Positions 15,117 through 23,458 of a stretch of DNA of 64,000 nt are shown here, piece by piece. A program made the translations under genes and the position numbers. Position 1 is the first letter of the stretch; the number at the start of each line of letters is the position of its first letter. The stretch covers positions 186,001-250,000 of the forward strand of contig NZ_JBHLUH010000061.1 in assembly GCF_042433955.1 (NCBI RefSeq), in the 5' to 3' direction. The notes beneath the pieces are model-generated. The model ran no database searches. It was not told the origin of the DNA and saw only the letters and a list, made by a program, of their open reading frames with translations. The DNA comes from Phytohabitans kaempferiae. Its GTDB lineage: Bacteria; Actinomycetota; Actinomycetes; Mycobacteriales; Micromonosporaceae.

Positions 15117-16217
15117 TTACGCCTTCCACTCCGCGGCCGGCGTGAGCGGTACCGGCACCGGGCGCTCCGCCGCCGTCGCCAGCTCGATCCGCCGCCCCTC
15201 GCCGGCCGACCGGAGCAGGGCGGTCATGACCTCGAGGACGTGCAGCGCCAGCTCGCCGCTGGCCCGCGGCGGCCGCTGGCCGTCGGCCGTGACGAGGTCG
15301 AGGAGGCCGACACCGCGGGCCCCGGCGGCGTATCCGGCCGCGGGCACCAGCGCGTGCCACGCGTTACCGCCGAGCGCGAAGTGCCGCACCTCGCCCGCGA
15401 ACGCGTTTGGGTCGGGGACGGCGAGCGTGCCGGTCTCACCTTGCACCTCGATGGGGGCGGCGGTGGTCGCCACGCCGTCGAAGCTCGTGGTGATGGTGGC
15501 GAGGGCGCCGTTGGCGTGTTCGAGCACGCCGGTGACGTGGCTGGCCACCTCGACCGGGATCCGCTCGCCCGCGCGAGGGCCGGAGCCGATCACCCGCCCG
15601 TCGCGCAGCCGGCTCGCCGCGCCGACCACCGCGCGTACCGGGCCGAGCAGGTGGACCAGCGCGGTGACGTAGTACGGCCCCATGTCCAGCAGCGGCCCGC
15701 CGCCGGCCCTGTAGTAGAAGTCGGGGTGGGGGTGCCACCGCTCGTGCCCCGGCGTCACCATCACGGCCGTCGCGGAGAGGGGGCGGCCGATCAGTCCACT
15801 GTCGAGGGCGGCGCGGGCGGTCTGCGTGCCCGTACCCAGGACGGTGTCCGGCGCGCAACCCACGCGGACGCCGGCGACCGCGGCGTGGTCCATGATGGAC
15901 CGTGCGGCCTCGAACGTGGCGGCGAGCGGCTTCTCCAGGTAGACCCCCTTGCCGCCGGCTATCGCGCCGAGCGCGATCTCCGCGTGCGCCGCGGGGATGG
16001 TGAGGTTGAGGACGGTCTGGATGTCGGGGCGCGCGAAGAGGCGCTCGACGCCGACCGCCTCGGCCCCCGGCAGCCCGGCGGCCACCGCGGCGGCCCGGTC
16101 GGCGTCGAGGTCGGCCACCGCGGCGACGGTCACCGCCGGATGGTCCGCGAGCGTCTCCAGGTACGCGCGGGAGATGACGCCGAGACCTACGACGCCGATC
16201 CGGTGCGGGTCGCCCAC
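15117..16217 (-). CDS. Gfo/Idh/MocA family oxidoreductase
   Basis: A 366-residue NAD(P)-dependent sugar or cyclitol dehydrogenase. The GTG at 16217 gives an N-terminus RIGVVGLGVISRAYL with the dinucleotide-binding fold, followed by the family motif EKPLAATFE. The C-terminal Gfo/Idh fold includes GGGPLLDMGPYYVTALVHLLG. The start lies inside the 3' end of the ThuA gene (31-bp overlap), so translation is probably coupled. Enzymes of this type oxidise sugars at C3 or reduce keto-sugars; with ThuA next door (ThuA/ThuB form 3-keto-trehalose), keto-sugar metabolism is the likely job. Confidence 0.9.
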   Translation of the reverse strand: MGDPHRIGVVGLGVISRAYLETLADHPAVTVAAVADLDADRAAAVAAGLPGAEAVGVERLFARPDIQTVLNLTIPAAHAEIALGAIAGGKGVYLEKPLAATFEAARSIMDHAAVAGVRVGCAPDTVLGTGTQTARAALDSGLIGRPLSATAVMVTPGHERWHPHPDFYYRAGGGPLLDMGPYYVTALVHLLGPVRAVVGAASRLRDGRVIGSGPRAGERIPVEVASHVTGVLEHANGALATITTSFDGVATTAAPIEVQGETGTLAVPDPNAFAGEVRHFALGGNAWHALVPAAGYAAGARGVGLLDLVTADGQRPPRASGELALHVLEVMTALLRSAGEGRRIELATAAERPVPVPLTPAAEWKA

Positions 16218-16888
16218 CGCATGCCCCTCTCGACGACCGTGCGGACGCTGGCGTGCTCCAGCACGTCGAGGCTGTGGCCGGGCGTGGTCACGACGACGCG
16301 CCCCTTGCCCCACCGGCGGGTCCAGATCGCCGGCGAGGTGATCGGCCGGTGCCACGGATGCCACTCCCGAGTGGGGTGCGTGGTGGTGGCGAGCACGTCG
16401 ATCAGGTCGTCGTGCAGCACCCAGTACTGCTCGGTGACCAGGTCGAAGTCGTCGATGCCCGCGGTGATCTCGTGCTGGCGGCCGAGGTCGGTGAGGTGCA
16501 CCGTGTGCGGCAGGTAGTTGTCCTCCTGGTCGCCGACCCGCTCGCACGGCTCCTTGCCGGGGTGCGTGGCGAACTGCCCACCGACAAGCTGGAGGTAGTC
16601 GGAGGAGGCGCGGTACGAGTCGACGATCCCGCCGTGCCAGCCGGTGAGGCCGGTGCCCGCCTCGACCGCCGCGCGCAGCCCGGCCACCTGCTCGGCGCTG
16701 ATCCGCGACATCGTCACGCACTGCACGACCAGGTCGGTGGCGGCCATCTCGGCGGCGTCGGCGTAGACCTCCGGCGACTCCTCGACTCGCACGGCGTAGC
16801 CGCTGCCGCGCAGGAACGGGATGAACATCTCCGTCGCCTCGACCGGCCGGTGCCCCTCCCAGCCGCCGCGTACGACAAGTGCTCTCAC
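16187..16888 (-). CDS. ThuA domain protein (trehalose-utilisation type)
   Basis: A 233-residue single-domain ThuA-like protein with a glutamine-amidotransferase-like fold: MRALVVRGGWEGHRPVEA at the start, GTGLTGWHGGIVDSYRASSDY and VGGQFATHPGK in the middle, HPWHRPITSPAIWTRRWGKG late. In rhizobia ThuA works with the Gfo/Idh enzyme ThuB on trehalose, forming 3-keto derivatives. The gene begins 13 bp after the IMPase-like gene and overlaps the Gfo/Idh gene, so the three are almost surely one transcript. No signal peptide is present, unlike the secreted ThuA fusion at 35.6 kb. Confidence 0.88.
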   Translation of the reverse strand: MRALVVRGGWEGHRPVEATEMFIPFLRGSGYAVRVEESPEVYADAAEMAATDLVVQCVTMSRISAEQVAGLRAAVEAGTGLTGWHGGIVDSYRASSDYLQLVGGQFATHPGKEPCERVGDQEDNYLPHTVHLTDLGRQHEITAGIDDFDLVTEQYWVLHDDLIDVLATTTHPTREWHPWHRPITSPAIWTRRWGKGRVVVTTPGHSLDVLEHASVRTVVERGMRWATRTGSAS

Positions 16889-16901
16889 AGGCGTGGCTCC
16901 C

Positions 16902-17696
16902 TCAGGCGCGGAACTGCTTGCCCACCAACGTGAGCAGGGCGTCGTGCGTCTCCCGGTCGGCGGAGGCGATCATGCCGTCGGCGCCCTCGCCGACCGGCTG
17001 CCCGCGCAGGCCGGTGACCACGCACCCCGCGGCCCGGCACACCGCCAGCCCGGCCGCGAAGTGCACGTTGTCGCGGATGTCGCCGTCGGTCACGTAGGCC
17101 GCCCGCCGCCCCGCCGCGACCCAGGTCAGCGCCAGCGTCGTCGACGTGACCCGCCCGCCGAACCGCCGCGTGAACGCCACGTCGTTGAGCAGCCGCACGG
17201 CCCGGAAGCCCGGCCCGTTGTCGAAGGGGGGCTCGAGGTTGACATCGACCAGGGGTACGACGGCCGGCGGCGGCGCGAGGGGGACGTCGGTGCCGTCGCG
17301 GCGGACCCGGGCCCCGCGCCCGTCGGTCCAGAACACCTCCCCCGTGAACGGGTCGGCGGCCGCCGCGACCGCCACGCCCGCGCCGTCCCGCAGGGCGACG
17401 TTGACCGCGACCAGCGGCGTGTGCGCGGCGAAGTTGAGCGTGCCGCAGAGCGGGTCGACCAGCCAGAGGCGGCCGGCGGCGGCGTCACCGTCGTGACCGG
17501 ACTCCTCGCCGAGCACCGCGTCGTGCGGCCGGGCCGGCCGCAGCACGTCGAGGACCGCCCGCTCGGCCTCGATGTCTGCCGCGGTCGCGAAGTCGTTGCC
17601 GGACTTGGCGAACCGCTCCAAGGGCTGCCCGAAGCGGGCCCGCACCACGGCGGCGCCCGCCTGCGCCGCGGCAACGGCGAGGTCCGCGTCAGACAT
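16902..17696 (-). CDS. Inositol-monophosphatase-like protein with altered metal motif
   Basis: A 264-residue protein of the IMPase/FBPase superfamily. LGEESG (63-67 region) and VDPLCGTLNF (80-89) match the GEE and DPxDGT motifs, but the Asp that follows Pro-Leu is replaced by Cys84. In IMPases that Asp binds catalytic magnesium, so activity may be changed or lost. GDIRDNVHFAAGLAVCRAAGC corresponds to the second metal motif WDxAAG, again altered. It is first in the leftward ThuA/Gfo operon, which suggests a role on a sugar or cyclitol phosphate or as a binding protein. The stop lies 13 bp from the ThuA start. Confidence 0.83.
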   Translation of the reverse strand: MSDADLAVAAAQAGAAVVRARFGQPLERFAKSGNDFATAADIEAERAVLDVLRPARPHDAVLGEESGHDGDAAAGRLWLVDPLCGTLNFAAHTPLVAVNVALRDGAGVAVAAAADPFTGEVFWTDGRGARVRRDGTDVPLAPPPAVVPLVDVNLEPPFDNGPGFRAVRLLNDVAFTRRFGGRVTSTTLALTWVAAGRRAAYVTDGDIRDNVHFAAGLAVCRAAGCVVTGLRGQPVGEGADGMIASADRETHDALLTLVGKQFRA

Positions 17697-17703
17697 CGTT
17701 AGA

Positions 17704-18642
17704 TCATAGTGCGCGTGCCGGATCGGGCCGCCCCGTGCCGCGCGTGCGCTGGATCAGCACGACGCAGCCGAGCACCACCAGCGCGGCGCCGATCGAGGCG
17801 GGCGTGACGGTCTCGCCGAGCAGCAGCGCGGACCAGAGCATCGTGAGTACCGGCTGGGCGAGCTGGATCTGGCCGACCCGGGCGATGCCACCGCGGGCCA
17901 AGCCGGCGTACCAGGCGAAGAAGCCCAGGAACATGGAGACCACGGTGAGGTAGCCGAACGCCGTCCAGGTGCCCGCCCCGGCGTGCGGCGGATGGGCCGC
18001 GGCGGCGGCGAGCGTGACGGGCAGGGTGACGGGCAGCGCGAGCAGCAGCGCCCAGCAGATCGTCCGGGCGCCGCCCAGCTCCCGGGCGAGCGCACCGCCC
18101 TCGGCGTACCCGAGGCCGCACAGGACCACCGCCGCGAGCAGGAAGAGGTCGGCGAGGGCGAACGTGCCGCGTACCGCCCCGGTGGTGGCCAGGAAGGCGA
18201 GCACCGCCAGCAGCCCGCCGGCGCTGGCGGCCCAGAACAGCGGCGGTGGCCGCTCGCCGGCCCGCAGCACCGCGAACACGGCGGTCAGCGCGGGCAGCAC
18301 GGCGATGACGACCGCACCGTGGGCGGAGGTCTGCGTGGTCAGCGCCAGCGAGGTGAACAGCGGGAAGCCGACGACCACGCCGAGCGCGACGACCGACAGC
18401 CGCCGCCACTGGCCCCGGGTCGGCCTCGGCGCGCCGGTGAGGCGCAGGTACGCCCAGGCCAGCAGCGCGGCGCCGACGGCCCGGCCGAAGGCCACGAACC
18501 ACGGGTCGAGCTGCTGCACGGCGACGCGCGTGGCGGGCAGCGACATGCTGAAGGCGAGCACGCCCAGCGCGCCGAGTGTGAGGCCGACGGCCCGATCCGC
18601 TGTTACCGTGGGCGCGACAGTAGCGCTACTCTCTACCTTCAT
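17704..18642 (-). CDS. DMT superfamily (EamA) transporter
   Basis: A 312-residue membrane protein with about ten hydrophobic segments in two EamA repeats: LTLGALGVLAFSMSLPATR at the start and FGYLTVVSMFLGFFAWYAGL with MLWSALLLGETVTPASIGA at the end. Such proteins usually export amino acids or metabolites. The start codon CAT at 18640-18642 overlaps the ATG of the divergent MocR regulator by two bases, and a -35/-10 pair lies inside the regulator's first codons. The regulator probably controls it, a common arrangement for MocR proteins. Confidence 0.88.
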   Translation of the reverse strand: MKVESSATVAPTVTADRAVGLTLGALGVLAFSMSLPATRVAVQQLDPWFVAFGRAVGAALLAWAYLRLTGAPRPTRGQWRRLSVVALGVVVGFPLFTSLALTTQTSAHGAVVIAVLPALTAVFAVLRAGERPPPLFWAASAGGLLAVLAFLATTGAVRGTFALADLFLLAAVVLCGLGYAEGGALARELGGARTICWALLLALPVTLPVTLAAAAAHPPHAGAGTWTAFGYLTVVSMFLGFFAWYAGLARGGIARVGQIQLAQPVLTMLWSALLLGETVTPASIGAALVVLGCVVLIQRTRGTGRPDPARAL

Positions 18643-18676
18643 GAAAGACGGTAACGCAGTCGATCGCGTTATCCAA
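18603..18676. promoter_or_regulatory. Divergent overlapping leaderless promoters and operator-like palindromes
   Basis: Rightward: TTACCG (18603-18608), 18 bp, TACTCT (18627-18632), eight bases to ATG 18641. Leftward: TTGGAT (18671-18676), 17 bp, TACCGT (18648-18653), five bases to ATG 18642. Palindromes are AGTAGCGCTACT (18619-18630) and the pair GTTACCGT (18602-18609) / ACGGTAAC (18648-18655). MocR binding here would control both genes. Confidence 0.55.
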
Positions 18677-20059
18677 GTCCTGCGCGGTCTCGCGGCCGCC
18701 GCCGGCCCGGGCGCACGGCTGCCCTCGGTGCGCGAGCTGACCGCCCGGCACCATGCCTCGCCGGTCACCGTCGCGGAGGCGATCCGGCAGCTCGTGGCGG
18801 CGGGGCTGATCGAGACGCGACCGGGCCGGGGCACGTTCGTGGCCGCGCGTCCGGCGGCGCGGCCGGCCCCCGACCTGGCCTGGCAGACGGTGGCGCTCGG
18901 GCCCGGCCGGCCGGGGGAGGAGGAGATGCAGGCGCTACTGGCGTTACCGCGACCGGGCGCCATCCCGCTCACCGGCGGCTACCTGGAGGCGGAGCTGCAG
19001 CCGGTCGCCGCCCTCGGCGCCGCGCTCGCCCGCGCCGCCCGCCAGCCCGCCGCCTGGCAGCGCGGGCCGGCCGAGGGGCGCGAAGACCTGCGCGCCTGGT
19101 TCGCCCGCGAGGCCGGCGGCGGGCTGCGCGCCGACGACATGGTGATCTGCCCGGGCGGGCAGGCCGCGCTGTCGTCCGCGCTGCGTGCCCTCGCCGCGCC
19201 CGGCGACACGCTGCTCGTGGAGTCCCCGACCTACCTGGGGGCGCTGGCCGCGGCCCGGGCGGCGGGGCTGCGGGTGACCCCGGTGCCCGCCGACGCCGAC
19301 GGCGTGCTCCCCGACCAGCTCGCCGCCGCGTTCGCCCGCACCGGCGCGCGACTGTTCTACTGCCAGCCGCTGCACGCCAACCCGAGCGGCGCGACCCTGG
19401 TCGCCCACCGCCGCGCCGGGGTGGCCGAGGCCGTCCGCGGCGCCGGGGCGTTCCTGATCGAAGACGACTACGCCCGCGACCTCTCCATCGACGCCGAGCC
19501 CCCGCGGCCGCTGGCCGCCGACGACCCCGACGGGCACGTGGTCCACCTGCGCTCGCTGACCAAGTCGGCCGCCCCCGGCCTGCGGGTCGCCGCGATCGGC
19601 GCCCGCGGCCCCGCCGGCGCCCGGCTGCGCGCGGCTCGGCTGCTCGACGACTTCTTCGTCGCCGGCCCGCTCCAGCAGGCCGCGCTGGAGCTCGTCACCG
19701 CGCCGGCCTGGGCGCGGCACCTCCGGGCACTGCGTGCCGCGCTGCGGACCCGGCGCGAGGCGCTGCTGGCCGCGCTCGGCCGCCACTTGCCCGAGGTCGT
19801 CCCGCCGGCGGTGCCCCGCGGTGGCCTGCACCTGTGGGTCCGCCTGCCCGACGGCACCGACGACGCCGCGCTGGCCGTCGCGGCCGCCGCCGAAGGCGTC
19901 GTCGTCCTCCCCGGCCGCCCCTGGTACGCGGCCGAGCCCTCGGCGCCGCACCTGCGCCTGACCTACGCCGCAGCCCCGCCCGACCTCATGGACGAGGCGG
20001 TCCGCCGCCTCGCGCGTGCCCTCCGCGCCGGGGCGGCACCGTCCCGGCACGGTGTGTGA
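18641..20059 (+). CDS. MocR/PdxR-like regulator (GntR winged helix fused to aminotransferase fold)
   Basis: A 472-residue fusion. Residues 1-75 form a GntR-type winged helix (RLPSVRELTARHHASPVTVAEA, GLIETRPGRGTFVA) and about 110-465 a fold-type I aminotransferase domain with the PLP lysine in SLTKSAAPGLR and an aspartate in IEDDYARDLS. MocR proteins sense PLP or amino-compound adducts. The ATG at 18641 was chosen because it starts directly downstream of a good -10 box; earlier in-frame sequence is antisense to the exporter. The neighbouring DMT exporter is the obvious target. Confidence 0.9.
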   Translation: MKDGNAVDRVIQVLRGLAAAAGPGARLPSVRELTARHHASPVTVAEAIRQLVAAGLIETRPGRGTFVAARPAARPAPDLAWQTVALGPGRPGEEEMQALLALPRPGAIPLTGGYLEAELQPVAALGAALARAARQPAAWQRGPAEGREDLRAWFAREAGGGLRADDMVICPGGQAALSSALRALAAPGDTLLVESPTYLGALAAARAAGLRVTPVPADADGVLPDQLAAAFARTGARLFYCQPLHANPSGATLVAHRRAGVAEAVRGAGAFLIEDDYARDLSIDAEPPRPLAADDPDGHVVHLRSLTKSAAPGLRVAAIGARGPAGARLRAARLLDDFFVAGPLQQAALELVTAPAWARHLRALRAALRTRREALLAALGRHLPEVVPPAVPRGGLHLWVRLPDGTDDAALAVAAAAEGVVVLPGRPWYAAEPSAPHLRLTYAAAPPDLMDEAVRRLARALRAGAAPSRHGV

Positions 20060-20090
20060 TCGGCCGCCAACCGGGGGTATCGCGTCTCGG

Positions 20091-20207
20091 GTGACCAATC
20101 GAGGCAAAGTGATCTTGGGGATTGTCATCGCGGTGATCGTGATCGTGATCGTCATCATCGCGATCGCGGCGAGCGGCGGTGGCGGGGGCGGGGGCGGCGG
20201 CTACTGA
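20091..20207 (+). CDS. Small single-helix membrane protein with poly-Gly tail
   Basis: A 38-residue ORF from GTG 20091: VTNRGKVILG, then an unbroken Ile/Val/Ala membrane helix, and a tail SGGGGGGGGGY. The third-position GC pattern fits coding sequence. The ribosome site is weak (GGGGG 14 bases upstream), so the start is uncertain. It lies between the MocR gene and the SARP gene on the same strand. The function is unknown; such tiny tail-anchored proteins are common and poorly annotated in actinomycetes. Confidence 0.5.
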   Translation: MTNRGKVILGIVIAVIVIVIVIIAIAASGGGGGGGGGY

Positions 20208-20251
20208 GGCTCCCGGCCCATCGCCGGACGGCGGGACCCGCGCCCGGCTCG

Positions 20252-20257
20252 TAGGGT
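20252..20257 (+). promoter_or_regulatory. -10 box of a leaderless transcript for the SARP regulator
   Basis: TAGGGT is followed by six bases and then the GTG at 20264, the spacing expected when transcription begins at the start codon. No Shine-Dalgarno sequence is present. Confidence 0.5.
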
Positions 20258-20263
20258 GGCCTG

Positions 20264-23200
20264 GTGCGATTCGGGGTGCTGGGGCCGCTGGCCGTGTGGA
20301 CGGACGCCGGCGAGCCGGTGACCGTCCCGGGGCGCAAGGTGCGCGCCCTGCTCGCCGACCTGCTGGCGCACGAGGGACGCCCGGTGGCGGTGGACCGGCT
20401 GGTCGAAGACCTCTGGGGCGGGGCGGCGCCGGCCGATCCCGGTGCCGCCGTGCACGTACGGGTCTCGCAGCTGCGCCGCGCGCTGGCCGGCGCCGAGGCG
20501 GGCGCGCGGGAGCTGGTGGTCTCGCAGGCGCCCGGATACGCGCTGCGCGCCGAGCCCGGCACCGTCGACGCCGACCGGTTCGCCACTCTCGCCGCGCAGG
20601 CGCGGTCGGCCGGTGACCCGCGCACGCGGGCCCGCCTGCTGGCCGAGGCGATGGAGCTGTGGCGCGGGCCGGCGCTGGCCGACTTCGCCGACGAGCCGTT
20701 CGCCCGCCCGGCGGTGGCCCGGTGGGAGGAGCAGCGGCTGGCCGCCGTGGAGGCGTACGCCGAGGCGCGGCTCGCGCTGGGCGAGCACCGCGACCTGGCC
20801 GCCGAGCTGGTCGACGAGGTGACCCGGCACCCCTTCCGGGAGCGGCTGCGCGCGGCCCACCTGCGCGCCCTGCACCGCTCCGGGCGTACGGCCGAGGCGC
20901 TGGACGGCATCCACGACCTGCGCCACCGGCTCGCCGGCGAGCTGGGGCTCGACCCGGGCCCGGAGCTGGACGCGCTGCACCGCGCGATCCTGGCCGGCGA
21001 CCCGGCCGAAGACCCGCCGGCGGCACACGAACGGCCGGTGAAGCCGACCACCAACCTGCCGGCGCCGGTGACCGAGCTGATCGGGCGGGAGCACGCGGTG
21101 CGCCGGGTCCGCGAGCTGCTGGGGGCGGGCCGCCTGGTGACCCTCACCGGCGCGGGCGGGGTCGGCAAGACCAGCGTGGCGCTGGCGGTGGCCCGAGGCG
21201 TGGCCGGCGCCTATCCGGACGGCGCCTGGCTGGTCGACCTGACGACCTGGGACGGGCGCGGCGACCCGGCCGAGCCGGTGCTCTCGGTGCTCGCCGTGGC
21301 CGACCCGCCGGGCGCCCCGAAACCGGCGGCGGAACGCCTCGCGACCGCCCTGCGCGAGCGCTGCACGCTGCTCGTACTCGACAACTGCGAGCACGTGGTC
21401 GACCAGGTGGCCGGCCTTGTCGGCGCCCTGCTGCCGGCGGCGCCCGAGGTCCATGTGCTGGCCACGAGCCGCGAGCCGCTGCGGCTGCGCGGGGAGGCGC
21501 GGTGGGAGCTGCCGCCGCTGGAGGTGCCGGACACCGACGACCCGGAGCGGCTGCTCCGCTCGGCCGCGGTACGCCTGTTCCTGGCCCGGGCCGGGCTCGA
21601 CCCGGCCCCGGAGGCGGTCGGCGCCGCGGCCGAGGTGTGCCGGCGGCTCGACGGCATCCCGCTGGCGCTCGAGCTGGCCGCGACCCGCGTACCCGCGCTG
21701 GGCGTCGCCGAGCTGGCCGCGCGGCTGCGGGTCCCCCGCGACCGGTTCGGGCTGCTCGGCACCGCGCCGCGGGACGCGCCGGCCCGGCAGCGCACGCTCG
21801 CCGCGGTCATCGACTGGAGCTGGCGGCTGCTCTCCCCGCCCGAGCGGGCGGTGCTGCGCCGGCTCGCCGTCCACTCCGGCGGCTGCACGCTCGCCGCCGC
21901 CGAGGCGGTGTGCGCCGGCGACGGCGTGCCCACCGGCGACGTGCTCGACCTGGTGGCCCGGCTGGTCGACCGCTCGCTGGTGGTGCGGGCCGGTGCCGGC
22001 GCGGGCCGGTTCCGGCTGCCGGAGTCGGTCGCCGCGTACTGTCTGGACCGGCTCCGCGAGGCGGGGGAGGAGCCGGCGCTGCGCCGCCGGCACGCCGACC
22101 ACCACCTCGCGGTCGCCGAGGAGGCGGAGGCCCAGCTGCGCGGCCCCGGCCAGCGGGAGTGGCTGCGCCGGCTGGACGCCGAGGGGGCGAACATGCGGGC
22201 GGCGCTGGACACGTTCCAGCGCGAGGGCGCCGCCGCGGAGGCCCTGCGGCTCGCCGGGGCGCTGGCCTGGGCGCGGATCCTGCGCGGCCGCCTCACCGAG
22301 GCGCGCCGGGCACTGGCCGCCGCGCTCGCCGTCGGCGGCCCGGCCCCCGTCGCCCTCCGGGTCAGGGCGGAGACGTGGTACGCCGGACTGGCGATCCGTC
22401 AGGGGGAGGCCGGCCCGGAGCGGGTCGCCGAGGTGCTGGCGCGGTACGCGGAGGTGGCCGACCCGATCGAGCGGGCGTGGGCGGAGTGGTTCCTGGCCGC
22501 GTCGGTGGTCGACTTCGGCGACGAGGCGCTCACCGGGTCGCTGCTGGAGGGCGCGCTGGCGGCGTTCCGGTCGGCGGGCGACCGGTGGGGCGAGGCGGCG
22601 GTGCTGAGCACGCGCGCGATGCTGGCCCACGCGCGCGCCGACGCGCCCACATTGGAGCATGACGCCCGGCGGAGCGCGGAGCTGTTCGGCGCGCTCGGCG
22701 ACGACTGGGGCGTACTCCAGGCCACCGACTGGTTGATCGGCCTGGCGGACATGACCGGCGACCGGGCGGAGGCGGCCCGGCTGAGCCGCGCCAGCCTGCG
22801 GATCGCCGAAGACCTGGAGCTGTGGCCGGACGTCGCCGGCCGGCTCGGCTGGCTGGCCTGGATCGCCATGCAGGAGGGCGACCACACGCGGGCCCTGGAG
22901 TACGGGCGGCAGGCCCGCCGGCTCTGCGCCGAGCAGGGGCAGCGGCCGGGGGAGGTGTTCGCCACGATCAGCCTGGCCTTCGCCGCCCGCCGCGCCGGCG
23001 AACTCGACGTGGCCGAGGAGCACCTGCGGTGGCTGCTCGCCTCCGCCCGGGCCCAGCAGAGCGGCGAGGCGAGCCCGCTGTACCTGACGATGGTCCTCAA
23101 CGAGCTGGGGTGGCTGGCCGGGCAGCGCGGCGACGCGGACGCGGCGCTGTCCTGGCACGGCGCGAGCTTCGACGCCTGCCGGGAGGGCGGCTCGGCGCAG

Positions 23201-23458
23201 GGCATGGCCTGGGCGGTGGCCGGCATGGCGGCCGCGCTCGCGATGGACGGCCGGGCCGGTGTGGCGGCGCGGCTGCTCGGCGCGGCCGACGCCGCCTGGC
23301 GCGAGGCCGGGCAGCCGCACTCGGCCGGCGACCGCGACGAGCTGGCCCGGACGGTGGCAGCCGCCCGGGCCGCGGCGCCCGACTACGACGCCCTCTTCGC
23401 GAGCGGTGCCGCGCTCACCCTCGACCAGGCGCGGGAGCTGGCCTACTTGGGCACGTAG
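20264..23458 (+). CDS. SARP/AfsR-like transcriptional regulator (wHTH-BTAD-NB-ARC-TPR)
   Basis: A 1064-residue regulator. Residues 1-95 are an OmpR-like winged helix (MRFGVLGPLAVW, GRKVRALLADLLAHEG), 97-245 the BTAD domain, about 270-420 an NTPase with P-loop GAGGVGKTS and LVLDNCEHV Walker B, then a winged-helix spacer (DWSWRLLSPPERAVLRRLAV) and TPR-like helices to the C-terminus. This is the AfsR/large SARP layout that activates secondary metabolism genes, with the NTPase and TPRs as a signal-integrating part. GTG 20264 is six bases after a TAGGGT -10 box. No biosynthetic cluster is adjacent. Its 3' end overlaps the convergent RibD-like gene by 16 bp. Confidence 0.93.
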   Translation: MRFGVLGPLAVWTDAGEPVTVPGRKVRALLADLLAHEGRPVAVDRLVEDLWGGAAPADPGAAVHVRVSQLRRALAGAEAGARELVVSQAPGYALRAEPGTVDADRFATLAAQARSAGDPRTRARLLAEAMELWRGPALADFADEPFARPAVARWEEQRLAAVEAYAEARLALGEHRDLAAELVDEVTRHPFRERLRAAHLRALHRSGRTAEALDGIHDLRHRLAGELGLDPGPELDALHRAILAGDPAEDPPAAHERPVKPTTNLPAPVTELIGREHAVRRVRELLGAGRLVTLTGAGGVGKTSVALAVARGVAGAYPDGAWLVDLTTWDGRGDPAEPVLSVLAVADPPGAPKPAAERLATALRERCTLLVLDNCEHVVDQVAGLVGALLPAAPEVHVLATSREPLRLRGEARWELPPLEVPDTDDPERLLRSAAVRLFLARAGLDPAPEAVGAAAEVCRRLDGIPLALELAATRVPALGVAELAARLRVPRDRFGLLGTAPRDAPARQRTLAAVIDWSWRLLSPPERAVLRRLAVHSGGCTLAAAEAVCAGDGVPTGDVLDLVARLVDRSLVVRAGAGAGRFRLPESVAAYCLDRLREAGEEPALRRRHADHHLAVAEEAEAQLRGPGQREWLRRLDAEGANMRAALDTFQREGAAAEALRLAGALAWARILRGRLTEARRALAAALAVGGPAPVALRVRAETWYAGLAIRQGEAGPERVAEVLARYAEVADPIERAWAEWFLAASVVDFGDEALTGSLLEGALAAFRSAGDRWGEAAVLSTRAMLAHARADAPTLEHDARRSAELFGALGDDWGVLQATDWLIGLADMTGDRAEAARLSRASLRIAEDLELWPDVAGRLGWLAWIAMQEGDHTRALEYGRQARRLCAEQGQRPGEVFATISLAFAARRAGELDVAEEHLRWLLASARAQQSGEASPLYLTMVLNELGWLAGQRGDADAALSWHGASFDACREGGSAQGMAWAVAGMAAALAMDGRAGVAARLLGAADAAWREAGQPHSAGDRDELARTVAAARAAAPDYDALFASGAALTLDQARELAYLGT

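Noticed and set aside
20201..23320. 1039-codon antisense frame opposite the SARP gene
   Set aside because: A GC-driven shadow; the SARP reading frame has winged-helix, BTAD, P-loop and TPR signatures.
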